From: Nocardia aurantiaca
GTDB lineage: Bacteria > Actinomycetota > Actinomycetes > Mycobacteriales > Mycobacteriaceae
DNA length: 64,000 bases
Reading direction: 5' to 3'
Assembly: GCF_009708175.1 (NCBI RefSeq)
Contig: NZ_WMBB01000008.1
Coordinates: forward strand, 62,001-126,000
The translations under genes and the position numbers were made by a program. Positions 43,596 to 53,303 of the stretch are shown here, in pieces. Every line of letters starts with the position of its first letter. The first letter of the stretch is position 1. The notes under the pieces are model-generated. The model saw nothing but the letters and a program-made list of their open reading frames with translations, searched no databases and had not been told where the DNA came from.

Positions 43596-44900
43596 CTACG
43601 ATCCGGCGGTCTCGATGCCCTTCTGCATGCCTGCGATGGCCTCGTCGACCGACTTGTTTCCGGTCAAGGCAGCATAAGCGTTGTCCTGGATGGCCTTCGA
43701 CACCGCCGGGTAGAACGGGGTCACCGGTCGCGGCACGGCGGAGGAAATGGATTCCTTCAGCGCGGGCAGGTACGGCATCTTGGCGATCAGGGCCGGGTCG
43801 TCGTACACCGAGGCCCGCACCGACGGCAGCGCGCCGGAGGCCACGATGTGCTGCGCGTCCTCGCTGATCAGGAAGCGCAGGAAGTCCAGTGCGGTGGCCT
43901 TGTTCTTGGAGAAGGCGCTGATGGCGGCGTTGTACCCACCCAGGGTGGAGGCGCCGATGGTGTCCTTGCCGGGCAGTGGCGCGACGCTGAACTTGTCCTT
44001 CACCGCGGAGGCGTCGGAGCCGGCGTCACCGTAGGAGGACGGCCAGCCGCGCATGAACAGCAGCTTGCCGGTGACGAACGCGGTCTGCGACTCGGGTTCC
44101 TTGAAGGAGATGGCCTCCTTCGGGATGTCGCCGCTCTTGTAGGCGTCGACCAGGGTCTGCAGGCCGGCCTTGGCCTGCGGGCTGTTCACGGTCGGGGACT
44201 TGCCGTCGGGGCCGACGAAGCTGCCGCCGTAGGCGTTGATGACCTCGGCGGTGTTCACGGTCAGACCCTCGTACGGCGCGAACTGGCCTGCGTAGCAGCC
44301 GATTCCGGTGTCCTTGGCCTTGGTGCAGTCGGCCAGCAGCTCGGCCCAGGTCTTGGGCGGCTCGGGCACCAGGTCCTTGCGGTAGAACAGCAGGCCGCCG
44401 TTGGTATTGCGCGGGGCGGCGTAGAGGGTGCCGTTGTAGGTGGCCGAAGCGACCGGCGGCGAGAGCAGGGTGGAGGTGTCGATGGCGAAGGAGTCCTTCA
44501 GCGGCTGGATCCAGCCCTTGGCGGCGAACTCCGCGGTCCACGGCACGTCCAGGGCGACCACGTCGTAGTCGGACGCCTTGGCCTGCATGTGCTGCTGGAG
44601 GTCGTCGTACTGCTGGGAGGCGTCGTTGGACTGCTCCTTGAAGGTCACCTTCTCGTCCGGGTGCGCGGCGTTCCAGCGTTCGATGAGCTGCTTGACCGCG
44701 CCGGTCTCGGTGGTGTCCTTACCCTCGACATAGGTGATGGGGCCACGGCCGGTGAGGTTCTCGCCGGTGGCGTTGCTCCCGCTGTTGCTGCTGGAGCAGC
44801 CACTGGCGAATGTCGCCGTCAGCAATGCCGCCGAGGTCACGGCCAAAACGGCGCGCGGCACCAGCGTCGATCGTAGGGACGACACCTTCTTCAAAGCCAT
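43596..44900 (-). CDS. Sugar-binding lipoprotein (LpqY-like)
   Basis: A 434-residue extracellular solute-binding protein (family 1). Signal peptide with lipobox FASG-C at residue 28. The sequence ITYVEGKDTTETGAVKQLIERW, HPDEKVTFKEQSNDASQQYD and DVPWTAEFAAKGWIQPL is close in pattern to mycobacterial LpqY, the trehalose-recycling receptor. ATG at 44900. First gene of the transporter operon, transcribed away from the DUF2786 gene. Confidence 0.88.
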   Translation of the reverse strand: MALKKVSSLRSTLVPRAVLAVTSAALLTATFASGCSSSNSGSNATGENLTGRGPITYVEGKDTTETGAVKQLIERWNAAHPDEKVTFKEQSNDASQQYDDLQQHMQAKASDYDVVALDVPWTAEFAAKGWIQPLKDSFAIDTSTLLSPPVASATYNGTLYAAPRNTNGGLLFYRKDLVPEPPKTWAELLADCTKAKDTGIGCYAGQFAPYEGLTVNTAEVINAYGGSFVGPDGKSPTVNSPQAKAGLQTLVDAYKSGDIPKEAISFKEPESQTAFVTGKLLFMRGWPSSYGDAGSDASAVKDKFSVAPLPGKDTIGASTLGGYNAAISAFSKNKATALDFLRFLISEDAQHIVASGALPSVRASVYDDPALIAKMPYLPALKESISSAVPRPVTPFYPAVSKAIQDNAYAALTGNKSVDEAIAGMQKGIETAGS

Positions 44901-45013
44901 TGCGAATACTCCAGGGTCGATGAGTGACCAGTGGCACACTCAGCCGGGGGTGCACAAGGCAAGATACATGGTGACGCTATCGTCCGCCGGAGCTACCTTG
45001 TCGATCATCCAGA

Positions 45014-45148
45014 GGTTCGCGGCCGTCTCGATTCTGGACCGCGGCCGGAATCGACCTCCGCCTCGGCGCGAGGGAGCGAAGCGGAGGAGGGAAGAATCGA
45101 GACCTCGGGGCCGCGAACCCGCCCGGAGCGAAGCGGAGGGCAATTGGA
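45014..45148 (+). repeat. Structured dispersed repeat, copy 1 (upstream of DUF2786 gene)
   Basis: A long hairpin-forming element: GGTTCGCGGCC (45014-45024) pairs with 45109-45119, TCTCGATTCT (45026-45035) pairs with AGAATCGAGA (45093-45102), and a CCTCCGC/GCGGAGG pair lies inside. It ends with CGGAGCGAAGCGGAGGGCA just before the start codon. Copy 2 is at 61316-61446. Confidence 0.65.
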
Positions 45149-45983
45149 CACGGGCAAGATGCTCACCCGGATCGGGGGACTGCTGCGGCAGGCCGAATCG
45201 ACCGACAACGAGCACGAGGCCGAAGCGTTCCTGGCCGCCGCGCAACGGCTCGCGACCAGTTCCTCGGTGGATCTGGCGGTGGCGCGGGCACATATCGCGA
45301 AGCGGGAGCGGCGGCCGACGCCGGCGCAGCGGGTGATCCCGATCGGTGAGGCCGGAAAGCGCGGGCTGCGAACCTATGTGCAGTTGTTCGTGGCCATCGC
45401 CGCGGCCAATGACGTGCGTTGCGATGTGGCCCGCTCCTCGACGACGGTGTACGCGTACGGATTCGACGCCGACATCGACACCTGTGAGGCGCTCTACACC
45501 AGCCTGCTGATCCAGATGGTGCGTGCCTCCGACCAATACATCAAGTCGGGCGCGTACCGGTCGGCCACCACCGAGAAGGTCGTCGTCGAGCGCCGGTACG
45601 GCCGGACGTTCCACCGCCCCGTGCAGGTGCCGGTCGCGGCGGTGACGGCTCGCCTGAACTTCCAGATGGCCTTCGCATCCCGCATCGGCCGTCGCCTCGC
45701 CGAGGTGAAGGCGGAGGTGGAGACCGAGGCGGTCAGGGCCGACGTCGCCGAATCCGCGCCCACCGGAACGGCGCTCGCCCTGCGCGACAAGGAACTCGCG
45801 CTCACCGATTTCTACACCCGCACCTCCGAGGCGCGCGGCACCTGGCGGGGCCCGCAGGCCTCGGCCGGGTACTCGGCGGCCGCGCGGCGGGCCGGTGACC
45901 GGGCGGGTAAGGCCGCGCGGCTGGGTGATTCGCCGGAGCTGGGCGGCGTGCGGGGGCAACTGCCGCGCGGTGCGGGCCAATAG
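45144..45983 (+). CDS. DUF2786 domain protein
   Basis: About 279 residues. The DUF2786 signature is at the N-terminus (MLTRIGGLLRQAESTDNEHEAEAFLAAAQRLATSSSVDL), followed by a helical region and a basic tail. Function unknown. A TTG at 45144 is placed 4 nt after GGAGG and is preferred; the ATG at 45159 lacks a good site at proper distance. The Shine-Dalgarno is part of the dispersed repeat. It is 11 nt ahead of the metallohydrolase gene, a pair also kept in mycobacteria. Confidence 0.82.
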   Translation: MDTGKMLTRIGGLLRQAESTDNEHEAEAFLAAAQRLATSSSVDLAVARAHIAKRERRPTPAQRVIPIGEAGKRGLRTYVQLFVAIAAANDVRCDVARSSTTVYAYGFDADIDTCEALYTSLLIQMVRASDQYIKSGAYRSATTEKVVVERRYGRTFHRPVQVPVAAVTARLNFQMAFASRIGRRLAEVKAEVETEAVRADVAESAPTGTALALRDKELALTDFYTRTSEARGTWRGPQASAGYSAAARRAGDRAGKAARLGDSPELGGVRGQLPRGAGQ

Positions 45984-45994
45984 CGAACGCGCGC

Positions 45995-46507
45995 ATGGCC
46001 GTCCGGGATGGGCAGCGGTCCCGCGTCTACGACGCCGAGGGGCTGGTGCGCGGAATGTTCGATCGCGCCGACGAATTCGGGACGCGGACCGTCGAACTGC
46101 ACGGGTCCCACCTCACGCTGCCGATCGAGCGGCGGTTCGCGTCGGTGGAATCGGTGCAGGCGTACGTGGATCGCGTGCTCACGCTCAATTGGGTGCGCGC
46201 CCAGTGGGATCGGGCGGTGATTCCGGTCACGGTGCGAGCGCGCGCCGGCGCGAAAGCGGCGCACTACGAAACGACCGGTTCGGTGCTGGCGGTGCCGCTG
46301 CACGTCCGGGGAACCGCCTGGGCCCTGCGCGAATTGGTGATCCTGCACGAACTCGCCCACCACCTCGAGCCGGAGACCACCGAGGTGGCGCCGCACGGCC
46401 CCGAATTCTGCGCCCGCTACCTCGAACTGGCGGACGGCGTCATCGGGCCGGAGGCCGCGCTGCTACTGCGCACCACCATGTACTCGTGCGGTGTGCGAAT
46501 TGCCTGA
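45995..46507 (+). CDS. TIGR04338-like actinobacterial metallohydrolase
   Basis: A 170-residue zinc hydrolase with the HExxH motif in LVILHELAHHLEP and a probable third ligand in APHGPEFCARYLEL. Cytoplasmic; no signal peptide. The family is limited to actinobacteria and its substrate is unknown. It follows the DUF2786 gene by 11 nt, as in relatives, so the two probably act together. Its TGA and the menC stop are fused as TGATCA. Confidence 0.82.
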   Translation: MAVRDGQRSRVYDAEGLVRGMFDRADEFGTRTVELHGSHLTLPIERRFASVESVQAYVDRVLTLNWVRAQWDRAVIPVTVRARAGAKAAHYETTGSVLAVPLHVRGTAWALRELVILHELAHHLEPETTEVAPHGPEFCARYLELADGVIGPEAALLLRTTMYSCGVRIA

Positions 46508-47491
46508 TCAGGGTAGGAGTTTCCGGACCCGGGCCAGGCGCTGGCGCCACCAGTAGGTCCGTTTCGGGTCGGGGTGGCGGTAGCGGTCCAGCAGCCCGGG
46601 ATCGGGCGTCGGCGCGGTGCGCGGTACGGGCAGGTAGCCGTCCACCGGGCGCAGGGGCTCGGTGACCACGTCGCCGGTGAGCAGGGACAAGGTGTCGAGG
46701 CCGCAGGCGAAATCGAGGTGGGGGAGGGCGCCGGCCAGCGCGACCTGCGCCGCGAGACCGACGCTGGTCTCCAGGGCGGAGGACACCAGGCAGGGGAGGC
46801 CGGCGGCCGCGGCGACCTCCAGCGCGCGCCGGACCCCGCCCAGCGGAGCGCATTTCAGGACGGCGATGTCCGCCGCGCCCGCCACGGCCACCCGCAGCGG
46901 GTCCTCGGCGCGGCGAATGGATTCGTCGGCGGCGATGCGCACGTCCACGCGTTCGCGGACGGCAGCCAGCTCCTCGACGGTTCGGCAGGGCTGTTCGACA
47001 TACTCCAAACCGCCTGCGGCGCGGTCGATCCGCTCGATCCGATCGACGGCGGTGTCCACGTCCCAGACGGCATTGGCGTCGATCCGTACCGCGCCGTCCG
47101 GCCCGAGAGCGTCGCGGACCGCCGCCACCCGCGCCAGATCCTCGGCCAGCGAGTCCGGATGGTCCGCCACCTTCACCTTGGCGGTCCGGCAGCCGGACCC
47201 GAGCACGATCTCCCGCGCCCGCTGCGGACCGACCGCGGGCACGATGCAGTTGACCGGAATCCGATCCCGGACCGGTTCCGGCCAGCCCACGCTCGCCTGC
47301 TCCACCGCGGTGGCCAGCCACGCCGCGGCCTCACGGTCGTCGTATTCGGGAAACGCGCAGAACTCGCCCCACCCGGTGGGACCGGGAATCAGCATGCCCT
47401 CGCGAACGGTGATCCCCCGGAACCGGGTCCGCATGGGAATCGCGTAGACCACCGCCGATTCGAAATCCACCGCATCGCCGCTGTCGCTCAT
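46508..47491 (-). CDS. menC: o-Succinylbenzoate synthase MenC
   Basis: A 327-residue enolase-superfamily enzyme in menaquinone synthesis, dehydrating SHCHC to o-succinylbenzoate. The catalytic lysine is in TAKVKVADH, the metal aspartate/glutamates in RIDANAVWD, YVEQPC and RIAADES, and the second lysine in VLKCAPLGG. The ATG at 47491 gives the normal N-terminus. Other men genes are not in the window. Convergent with the metallohydrolase with no spacer. Confidence 0.9.
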   Translation of the reverse strand: MSDSGDAVDFESAVVYAIPMRTRFRGITVREGMLIPGPTGWGEFCAFPEYDDREAAAWLATAVEQASVGWPEPVRDRIPVNCIVPAVGPQRAREIVLGSGCRTAKVKVADHPDSLAEDLARVAAVRDALGPDGAVRIDANAVWDVDTAVDRIERIDRAAGGLEYVEQPCRTVEELAAVRERVDVRIAADESIRRAEDPLRVAVAGAADIAVLKCAPLGGVRRALEVAAAAGLPCLVSSALETSVGLAAQVALAGALPHLDFACGLDTLSLLTGDVVTEPLRPVDGYLPVPRTAPTPDPGLLDRYRHPDPKRTYWWRQRLARVRKLLP

Positions 47492-47612
47492 CCACCGCAC
47501 CCTACTCACCACCCGGGCCGGTCAGAGGTGGCGGCGCGAGGCGAGCCCGGCGACAATGCCGAATGACGCCGATTCCGGCTGCATAGACCTGCGCCTGGGG
47601 GAGACCGCAATC

Positions 47613-48716
47613 ATGAACCCGCCCAACGAGCCCCGCCGTCCCGCTCGCGACGAACATCCCCCGTCCGACGTCGGCTTCTCCCCACTTCCGCCGCATGCTC
47701 CGGGGCAAGCCCAGCCACCGGCTGTACCCGGTCAGCCGCCCGCCCCGCGGTCGGACGGCTCGAATCCGCCGCCCCCGGTCCGGGCTGGTGGTCCCGGTGC
47801 CGTTGTGGGACCGCGTAATCCAGCGATCCCCGGACCGCAGCACCGGCCCGGACCCGGACGTCAGCACCCGCCTGCGCCCGGCTCGCGGCCCGGCGGTTCG
47901 CTCGATCCCGCGGGGCCGACCCTGCCCGGCGGGGGTTGGCAGGCGCCGCCGCCACCTCCCGCACCGCCTCAGCCGCCCGGGAGAGCGCCGCGTCCCGGTG
48001 CGGGCATCGATGCCGCCGGACCGACCGTGCCCCAGGGCGGCCGGACTTCGCCGCCTCCGTCACCCGGAGCCGCACCGCGATCACACGCCGGCCCCGGGCA
48101 CCCGAGGCAAGAACCCATGAGCTCCCCTGGGGCGCAGCAACATTCCGCCGGCCTGCCGAGTGCGAACCATTCGCCGACGCTGTCGCCCGCCGGACCTGTC
48201 CCGCCGACGGGCGCCGAGATGCCATCCGAGTCGTGGGCTTCGGGCGGTTCGCAGTACGTGGGCGGGGCCGGCCCCGGGCAGGCGTTCGAGGCGCCGGACC
48301 AGACCATGCCCGCTCCGCTGTCTTCAGCGGAGGCCGTCGCGCCGCGTGCCGCCTTGGAGCGTAAGGCGCTGCGCCGCAGGGACATTCTGGTGTCAGCCCT
48401 GCTGTACCTGGTCGGGGTGGTCGCGGCGTTCGGCTGGTCCTATGACCTGTTCGCGAAGCTGTTCGACCTGGTCCACAACCGCTGCACCGCGAAGAAGGAC
48501 TTCTCGGTGCAGTGCGTGGTGATCCGCCCGCCCGCCTCGGCCCTGTGGGGCCTGCTGATCGGCGGTGGGGGCATGTTCCTGGCGCTGGTGGGAGCGATGG
48601 TGCTGGCGTCGGTCGCGGCCATGACGGGTCGGCGCGCCTGGATCTGGCCCGCGTTCGCGCTGCCCGCCATCCTCATCGCCGGCGGCGCGGGCCACATCCT
48701 GGTGGCCACCGCTTGA
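47613..48716 (+). CDS. Proline-rich membrane protein
   Basis: A 367-residue protein. Residues 1-250 are low-complexity Pro/Gly/Ala (PPPPPAPPQPPGRAPRPG type) and probably disordered in the cytoplasm; the last 110 hold three hydrophobic helices (ILVSALLYLVGVVAAFGWSY, ALWGLLIGGGGMFLALVGAM, WIWPAFALPAILIAGGAGH), with a cysteine-containing loop (NRCTAKKDFSVQCVVI) between the first two. ATG at 47613. No family recognised; such architecture is common near actinobacterial cell-envelope genes. Confidence 0.72.
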   Translation: MNPPNEPRRPARDEHPPSDVGFSPLPPHAPGQAQPPAVPGQPPAPRSDGSNPPPPVRAGGPGAVVGPRNPAIPGPQHRPGPGRQHPPAPGSRPGGSLDPAGPTLPGGGWQAPPPPPAPPQPPGRAPRPGAGIDAAGPTVPQGGRTSPPPSPGAAPRSHAGPGHPRQEPMSSPGAQQHSAGLPSANHSPTLSPAGPVPPTGAEMPSESWASGGSQYVGGAGPGQAFEAPDQTMPAPLSSAEAVAPRAALERKALRRRDILVSALLYLVGVVAAFGWSYDLFAKLFDLVHNRCTAKKDFSVQCVVIRPPASALWGLLIGGGGMFLALVGAMVLASVAAMTGRRAWIWPAFALPAILIAGGAGHILVATA

Positions 48717-48828
48717 CCTCGACCGTCCGGGATAGGTCCTCGGGCATCGCCAGGTAGTCGTCCATGTCGACGGGCAGGCTGTAGGTCTTCGGCGAAGACC
48801 AGTCGAACGCTTCCGACACGGTGGTCAT
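48717..48828 (-). pseudogene. 5' remnant of a Uma2-family (DUF820) gene
   Basis: An ATG at 48828 opens MTTVSEAFDWSSPKTYSLPV-DMDDYLAMPEDLSRTVEV, the usual N-terminus of Nocardia Uma2-type endonuclease-like proteins, then the match stops abruptly and the frame runs into the end of the convergent membrane protein gene. Only about 36 codons remain of a family normally near 190, so it is a truncated relic. Confidence 0.5.
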
Positions 48829-48912
48829 CCCTCGGTGGGGATCCCCGCTACCGTACGTCGCATATCCGCTGTTCAACGTCCGGTGGCGGGCGACGAATCC
48901 ACTTCCGATGTC

Positions 48913-50082
48913 TCAGAGGCCCTCGTAGACGGTGGCGTTGGCCAGACCGCCCGCCTCGCACATGGTTTGCAGGCCGTAGCGGGCGCCACGCTCGTGCATG
49001 GCGTGCACAAGGGTGGTGGCCAGGCGAGCGCCGGAGGCGCCGAGCGGATGGCCCAGGGCGATGGCGCCGCCGTTCACATTGACCTTGGACAGATCGGCTC
49101 CGGTGTCGTGGGCCCAGGCCAGGACCACCGAGGAGAAGGCCTCGTTCACCTCGAACAGGTCGATGTCGGCCAGGTCGAGACCGGCGCGCTGCAAGACCTT
49201 CCGGGTCGCGGGGATGACGGCGGTCAGCATGAGCAGCGGGTCGTCACCGCCGACGGCGAAGCTGTGCACCCGGGCCAGGGGACGCAAGCCCAGCTGGGCG
49301 GCGCGCTCGCTGGTCATGATGAGGGTGGCGGCGCTGCCGTCGTTGATCTGGCTGGCATTGGCGGCGGTGATGTTCCAGCCGATCTGCGGGAAGCGGGCGG
49401 CCATCTCCTCGCTGTAGTAGGCCGGACGCAGCCCGGCCAGCGTCTCGAGCGTGCTGCCGACGCGAATGCCCTCATCGTGCGAGATCCCGGCGTAGGGGGC
49501 GAGCTGAGCCTCGAACGAGCCGTTCTTGGTCGCGGCGCCGGCCTTCTCGTGGCTGGCGAGGGCGAACTCGTCCAGCTGGGTGCGGCTCAGTCCCCACTTG
49601 GCGGCGATGAGTTCGGCGCTGATGCCCTGCGACACCAGACCCTCCGGATAGCGTTCGGCGAAGCCGACGCCGGCGATGTCCTCGGCTCCGATCAGGTTGG
49701 CGCCCATGGGAACCCGGCTCATGGACTCCACGCCCGCGGCGACCACGACGTCGTAGGCTCCCGCGATCACGCCCTGGGCGGCGAAGTGAATGGCCTGCTG
49801 GCTGCTGCCGCACTGCCGGTCCACCGTGGTGGCCGGGACCGATTCCGGATATCCGGCCGCCAGCGCCGCGCGGCGGGTGAGGTTGGAGCCCTGTTCGCCG
49901 ACCTGGGTGACAACGCCGCCGATCACATCGTCGATCAGGGCCGGATCGATCTCGCTGCGCCGGACCACCTCCCGCAGGCTGTGGGCCAGCAGATCGGCGG
50001 GATGCACGCCGTGCAGGGCGCCGGTGGCCTTGCCCTTGCCGATGGGGGTACGGACGGCTTCGACGATGACTGCGTCTCTCAT
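48913..50082 (-). CDS. Acetyl-CoA acetyltransferase (thiolase)
   Basis: A 389-residue thiolase. The nucleophilic cysteine is in TTVDRQCGSSQQAIHFA, the histidine pair in FEVNEAFSS and GGAIALGHPLGASGA, the second cysteine in QTMCEAGGLANATV. It belongs to the FadA/FadA5-like degradative group, perhaps for steroid side chains or fatty acids; the KstD-like gene at the left edge is too far to be an argument. It is divergent from an HxlR regulator with half-site repeats in the promoter. Confidence 0.92.
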   Translation of the reverse strand: MRDAVIVEAVRTPIGKGKATGALHGVHPADLLAHSLREVVRRSEIDPALIDDVIGGVVTQVGEQGSNLTRRAALAAGYPESVPATTVDRQCGSSQQAIHFAAQGVIAGAYDVVVAAGVESMSRVPMGANLIGAEDIAGVGFAERYPEGLVSQGISAELIAAKWGLSRTQLDEFALASHEKAGAATKNGSFEAQLAPYAGISHDEGIRVGSTLETLAGLRPAYYSEEMAARFPQIGWNITAANASQINDGSAATLIMTSERAAQLGLRPLARVHSFAVGGDDPLLMLTAVIPATRKVLQRAGLDLADIDLFEVNEAFSSVVLAWAHDTGADLSKVNVNGGAIALGHPLGASGARLATTLVHAMHERGARYGLQTMCEAGGLANATVYEGL

Positions 50083-50131
50083 GACGTTCCTTCCAGGCGC
50101 GCCGCCCCGGATTCGAGCCCGACCACGGCGT

Positions 50132-50187
50132 CTGACTTGATCGCTGTAAAGTCAGCGTAGGAGCTGGCCATAGTTAGGGCAAGTCAG
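50132..50187. promoter_or_regulatory. Three AAGTCAG half-sites in the thiolase/HxlR promoter
   Basis: Inverted repeat CTGACTT-N10-AAGTCAG (50132-50155) plus a third half-site AAGTCAG (50181-50187) in the same orientation, 32 bp from the second. It is the probable binding array of the adjacent HxlR protein. Confidence 0.55.
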
Positions 50188-50205
50188 CGTTGTATGATGT
50201 ACGCC

Positions 50206-50718
50206 ATGTCGGCCGTACTGGAGGGAAAACTCAGCGATCTGGGCTCGTGGAAGCCCGAGGGCTGCTCGATCGCCAAGGCGATGGACATCGTCGGGACGCG
50301 CTCGGCGATCCTCATCCTGCGCGAGTCGTACTACGGCACGACCCGGTTCGACGGCTTCGCGGCACGGGTCGGCATCACCGATGCGGCGGCCTCCAGCGCG
50401 TTGCGCAAACTGGTCGACGCGGGCCTGCTGGAGAAACGGCCCTACCAGGAAGCGGGCAAGCGCACCCGCAACGAATACGTGCTCACCCCCATGGGTTTGG
50501 ATCTGCTGCCCGCGGTCGTCGCGCTGTGGCAGTGGGGCGACAAGTACCTGCAGGACGGGACCGCGCCCCTGGAACGGCTCGAGGACTCGACCGGTGAACC
50601 CGTGCGCGCCGAACTGCGCAGTGCGTCGGGAAACGAAGTCTCCCTGGAGAATCTGCGCATCCGGGTGAACGACGAATGGCGGCGGAAAAAGGCACGGAAC
50701 CCCCGCGCTCACGAATAA
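50206..50718 (+). CDS. HxlR-family regulator with C-terminal extension
   Basis: A 170-residue winged-helix protein (MSAVLEGKLSDLGSWKPEGC then SIAKAMDIVGTRSAILILRESYYGTTRFDGFAARVG-ITDAAASSALRKL). The HxlR cysteine is in EGCSIAKAM. An extra C-terminal 50 residues is unlike minimal HxlR proteins. ATG at 50206 (an ATG at 50194 is possible). It is divergent from the thiolase gene and presumably represses it. Confidence 0.85.
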   Translation: MSAVLEGKLSDLGSWKPEGCSIAKAMDIVGTRSAILILRESYYGTTRFDGFAARVGITDAAASSALRKLVDAGLLEKRPYQEAGKRTRNEYVLTPMGLDLLPAVVALWQWGDKYLQDGTAPLERLEDSTGEPVRAELRSASGNEVSLENLRIRVNDEWRRKKARNPRAHE

Positions 50719-50720
50719 GT

Positions 50721-50744
50721 GGTCCGGGGCCTTGGCCCCGGACC
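50721..50744. terminator. Bidirectional GC-rich hairpin
   Basis: GGTCCGGGGCC-TT-GGCCCCGGACC: 11-bp perfect stem with a 2-nt loop between the convergent HxlR and ABC-ATPase genes. Confidence 0.65.
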
Positions 50745-50763
50745 CCGTGGCGCTGACCGACGG

Positions 50764-51846
<1,083 letters not shown>

Positions 51847-51933
51847 CCCTTCACCGGCAGGAACGTGCCGGACGATCCGTTGTAGAGGGGTCTTGCTCAG
51901 GTGCTGCCAGGTCAGCCCCGCATTTCAGGCCGC

Positions 51934-51974
51934 CTTGTCGAGCTTGTCAGGTTCGGTGACAAGGTTTCGACAAG
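51934..51974. promoter_or_regulatory. Nested inverted repeat upstream of the ABC ATPase gene
   Basis: CTTGTCGA (51934-51941) and TTGTCA (51944-51949) are mirrored by TGACAA (51957-51962) and TCGACAAG (51967-51974). It may be a LacI-type or TetR-type operator for the ATPase gene, or a terminator of the small upstream frame. Confidence 0.4.
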
Positions 51975-52075
51975 GTGAGACCGAGGGTGTACCGCTCACG
52001 CATCGCGTTCGCGACCCGATGAAGGTCGACGTCGAACAGGTCCGCACAGGTATTCAGGGTCTCCGACAGCGCCAT
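51947..52075 (-). CDS. Possible 42-residue small protein
   Basis: An ATG at 52075 opens MALSETLNTCADLFDVDLHR and continues to a stop at 51947. Third codon positions are mostly G or C through residue 38, as in real genes of this genome, and the peptide is a plausible amphipathic helix. The ribosome site is weak and its end falls in the nested repeat. No family recognised; it may be chance or a fragment. Confidence 0.3.
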   Translation of the reverse strand: MALSETLNTCADLFDVDLHRVANAMRERYTLGLTLSKPCHRT

Positions 52076-52290
52076 CACAGTAGCCCCAGCCGAGATAGCC
52101 GGCGAGGCGCACGTGTGCCGTGGGTCGTGCGGAGTGGTCTCCGGGGACTCGGCGCGACTGCCTGAGGGCTGCCCTCGGCCGGATGGCAGCTCGAGTCACT
52201 CGGCGTTCGGCGCACGATGGTGGGCATACCCGAACGGATCCCGCCCGGTAGTCTCGAAGCGGATCTCCGGCCGGCGATGAGGAGTACGTC

Positions 52291-53067
52291 ATGAGTCGAC
52301 CTGTTCGTATCGGTGTTCAGCTCCAACCCCAGCACGCCCCCCACTACGGGTTGATCCGGGACGCGGTGCGGCGGTGCGAGGACATCGGGGTGGACATCGT
52401 CTTCAACTGGGACCATTTCTATCCGCTGTACGGGGATCCGGAGGGTGCGCACTTCGAGTGTTGGACCATGCTGGGCGCGATCGCCGAGCAGACCGAGCGG
52501 GTGGAGCTCGGCGCGCTGGTCACCGGCGGCGGCTACCGGAACCCGGATCTGCTGGCCGATATGGCGCGCACGGTCGACCACATCAGTGATGGGCGGCTCA
52601 TCCTCGGTATCGGCGCGGGCTGGTTCCAGAAGGACTACGACCAGTACGGCTACGAATTCGGCACTGCCGGAAGCCGTCTCGCGCTGCTCAAAGAGTCCAT
52701 GGCCCGGATCAGCGACCGGCTGGCCAAGCTGAACCCGCAGCCGGTGCGCGACATCCCCATCCTGATCGGCGGCGGCGGTGAGAAGAAGACGCTGCGGCTG
52801 GTCGCCCAGTACGCCGATATCTGGCACAGCTTCTCCGACGTCGACGTGCTGCAGCGCAAGATCGGCATTCTGGGTGAGCACTGCGCCGAGGTCGGCACCG
52901 ACCCCACCGCTATCGAGAAGTCGGTGGCCTGGCCGGGCCTGGATCAGGCGGACGCCTATCGCGACGCGGGGGTGACACTGTTCACCGTGAGCTCCGGCGG
53001 GCCGGACTACGACATGGGACAGATCCAGGAGGCCGTCGCCTGGCGCGACCGCGCGAATCAGCGGTAG
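52291..53067 (+). CDS. LLM-class F420-dependent oxidoreductase
   Basis: A 258-residue luciferase-like TIM barrel (IGVQLQPQHAPHYGLIRDAV, VFNWDHFYPLYGDPEGAHFECWTML, ILGIGAGWFQKDYDQYGYEF). The F420/FMN phosphate region is in ILIGGGGEKKTLRLVAQYAD. Compared with F420-dependent relatives it is short and lacks the long C-terminal insertion. Substrate unknown; actinobacteria have dozens. ATG at 52291 preceded by GGAGTACGTC. Confidence 0.85.
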   Translation: MSRPVRIGVQLQPQHAPHYGLIRDAVRRCEDIGVDIVFNWDHFYPLYGDPEGAHFECWTMLGAIAEQTERVELGALVTGGGYRNPDLLADMARTVDHISDGRLILGIGAGWFQKDYDQYGYEFGTAGSRLALLKESMARISDRLAKLNPQPVRDIPILIGGGGEKKTLRLVAQYADIWHSFSDVDVLQRKIGILGEHCAEVGTDPTAIEKSVAWPGLDQADAYRDAGVTLFTVSSGGPDYDMGQIQEAVAWRDRANQR

Positions 53068-53303
53068 CCGGCGCTCCCGCTCGCGGTCGCGGGCATTTCC
53101 CGCACCCGCTGGTTGCGCTGCGCGCAGGAATTCACACTGATATCTCTTCCGCGGCTGCCCGCCATTCGATTTCCGATCAGGTGGTGTCCACCGGCCACGG
53201 ACAGGTGATCGGACCGGTAAGCCCGGCGCTTTTCACGAACGCCGAAACCCTCGCCTGCGCCCGTTCGGGTCGCAGGTGCTGTGAGCGACTCTCGGGGCGA
53301 GGG

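Larger units (their letters stand above)
51847..52290. other. Intergenic stretch upstream of the ABC ATPase
   Basis: These 444 nt hold a nested inverted repeat (51934-51974) and one possible 42-codon gene (51947-52075). The remainder up to the LLM oxidoreductase start shows nothing I can support beyond its promoter. Confidence 0.45.

Noticed and set aside
51996..52292. 98-codon frame on the minus strand
   Set aside because: Arg/Pro-rich composition typical of a shadow frame; the alternative 42-codon frame in the same region has better coding bias.
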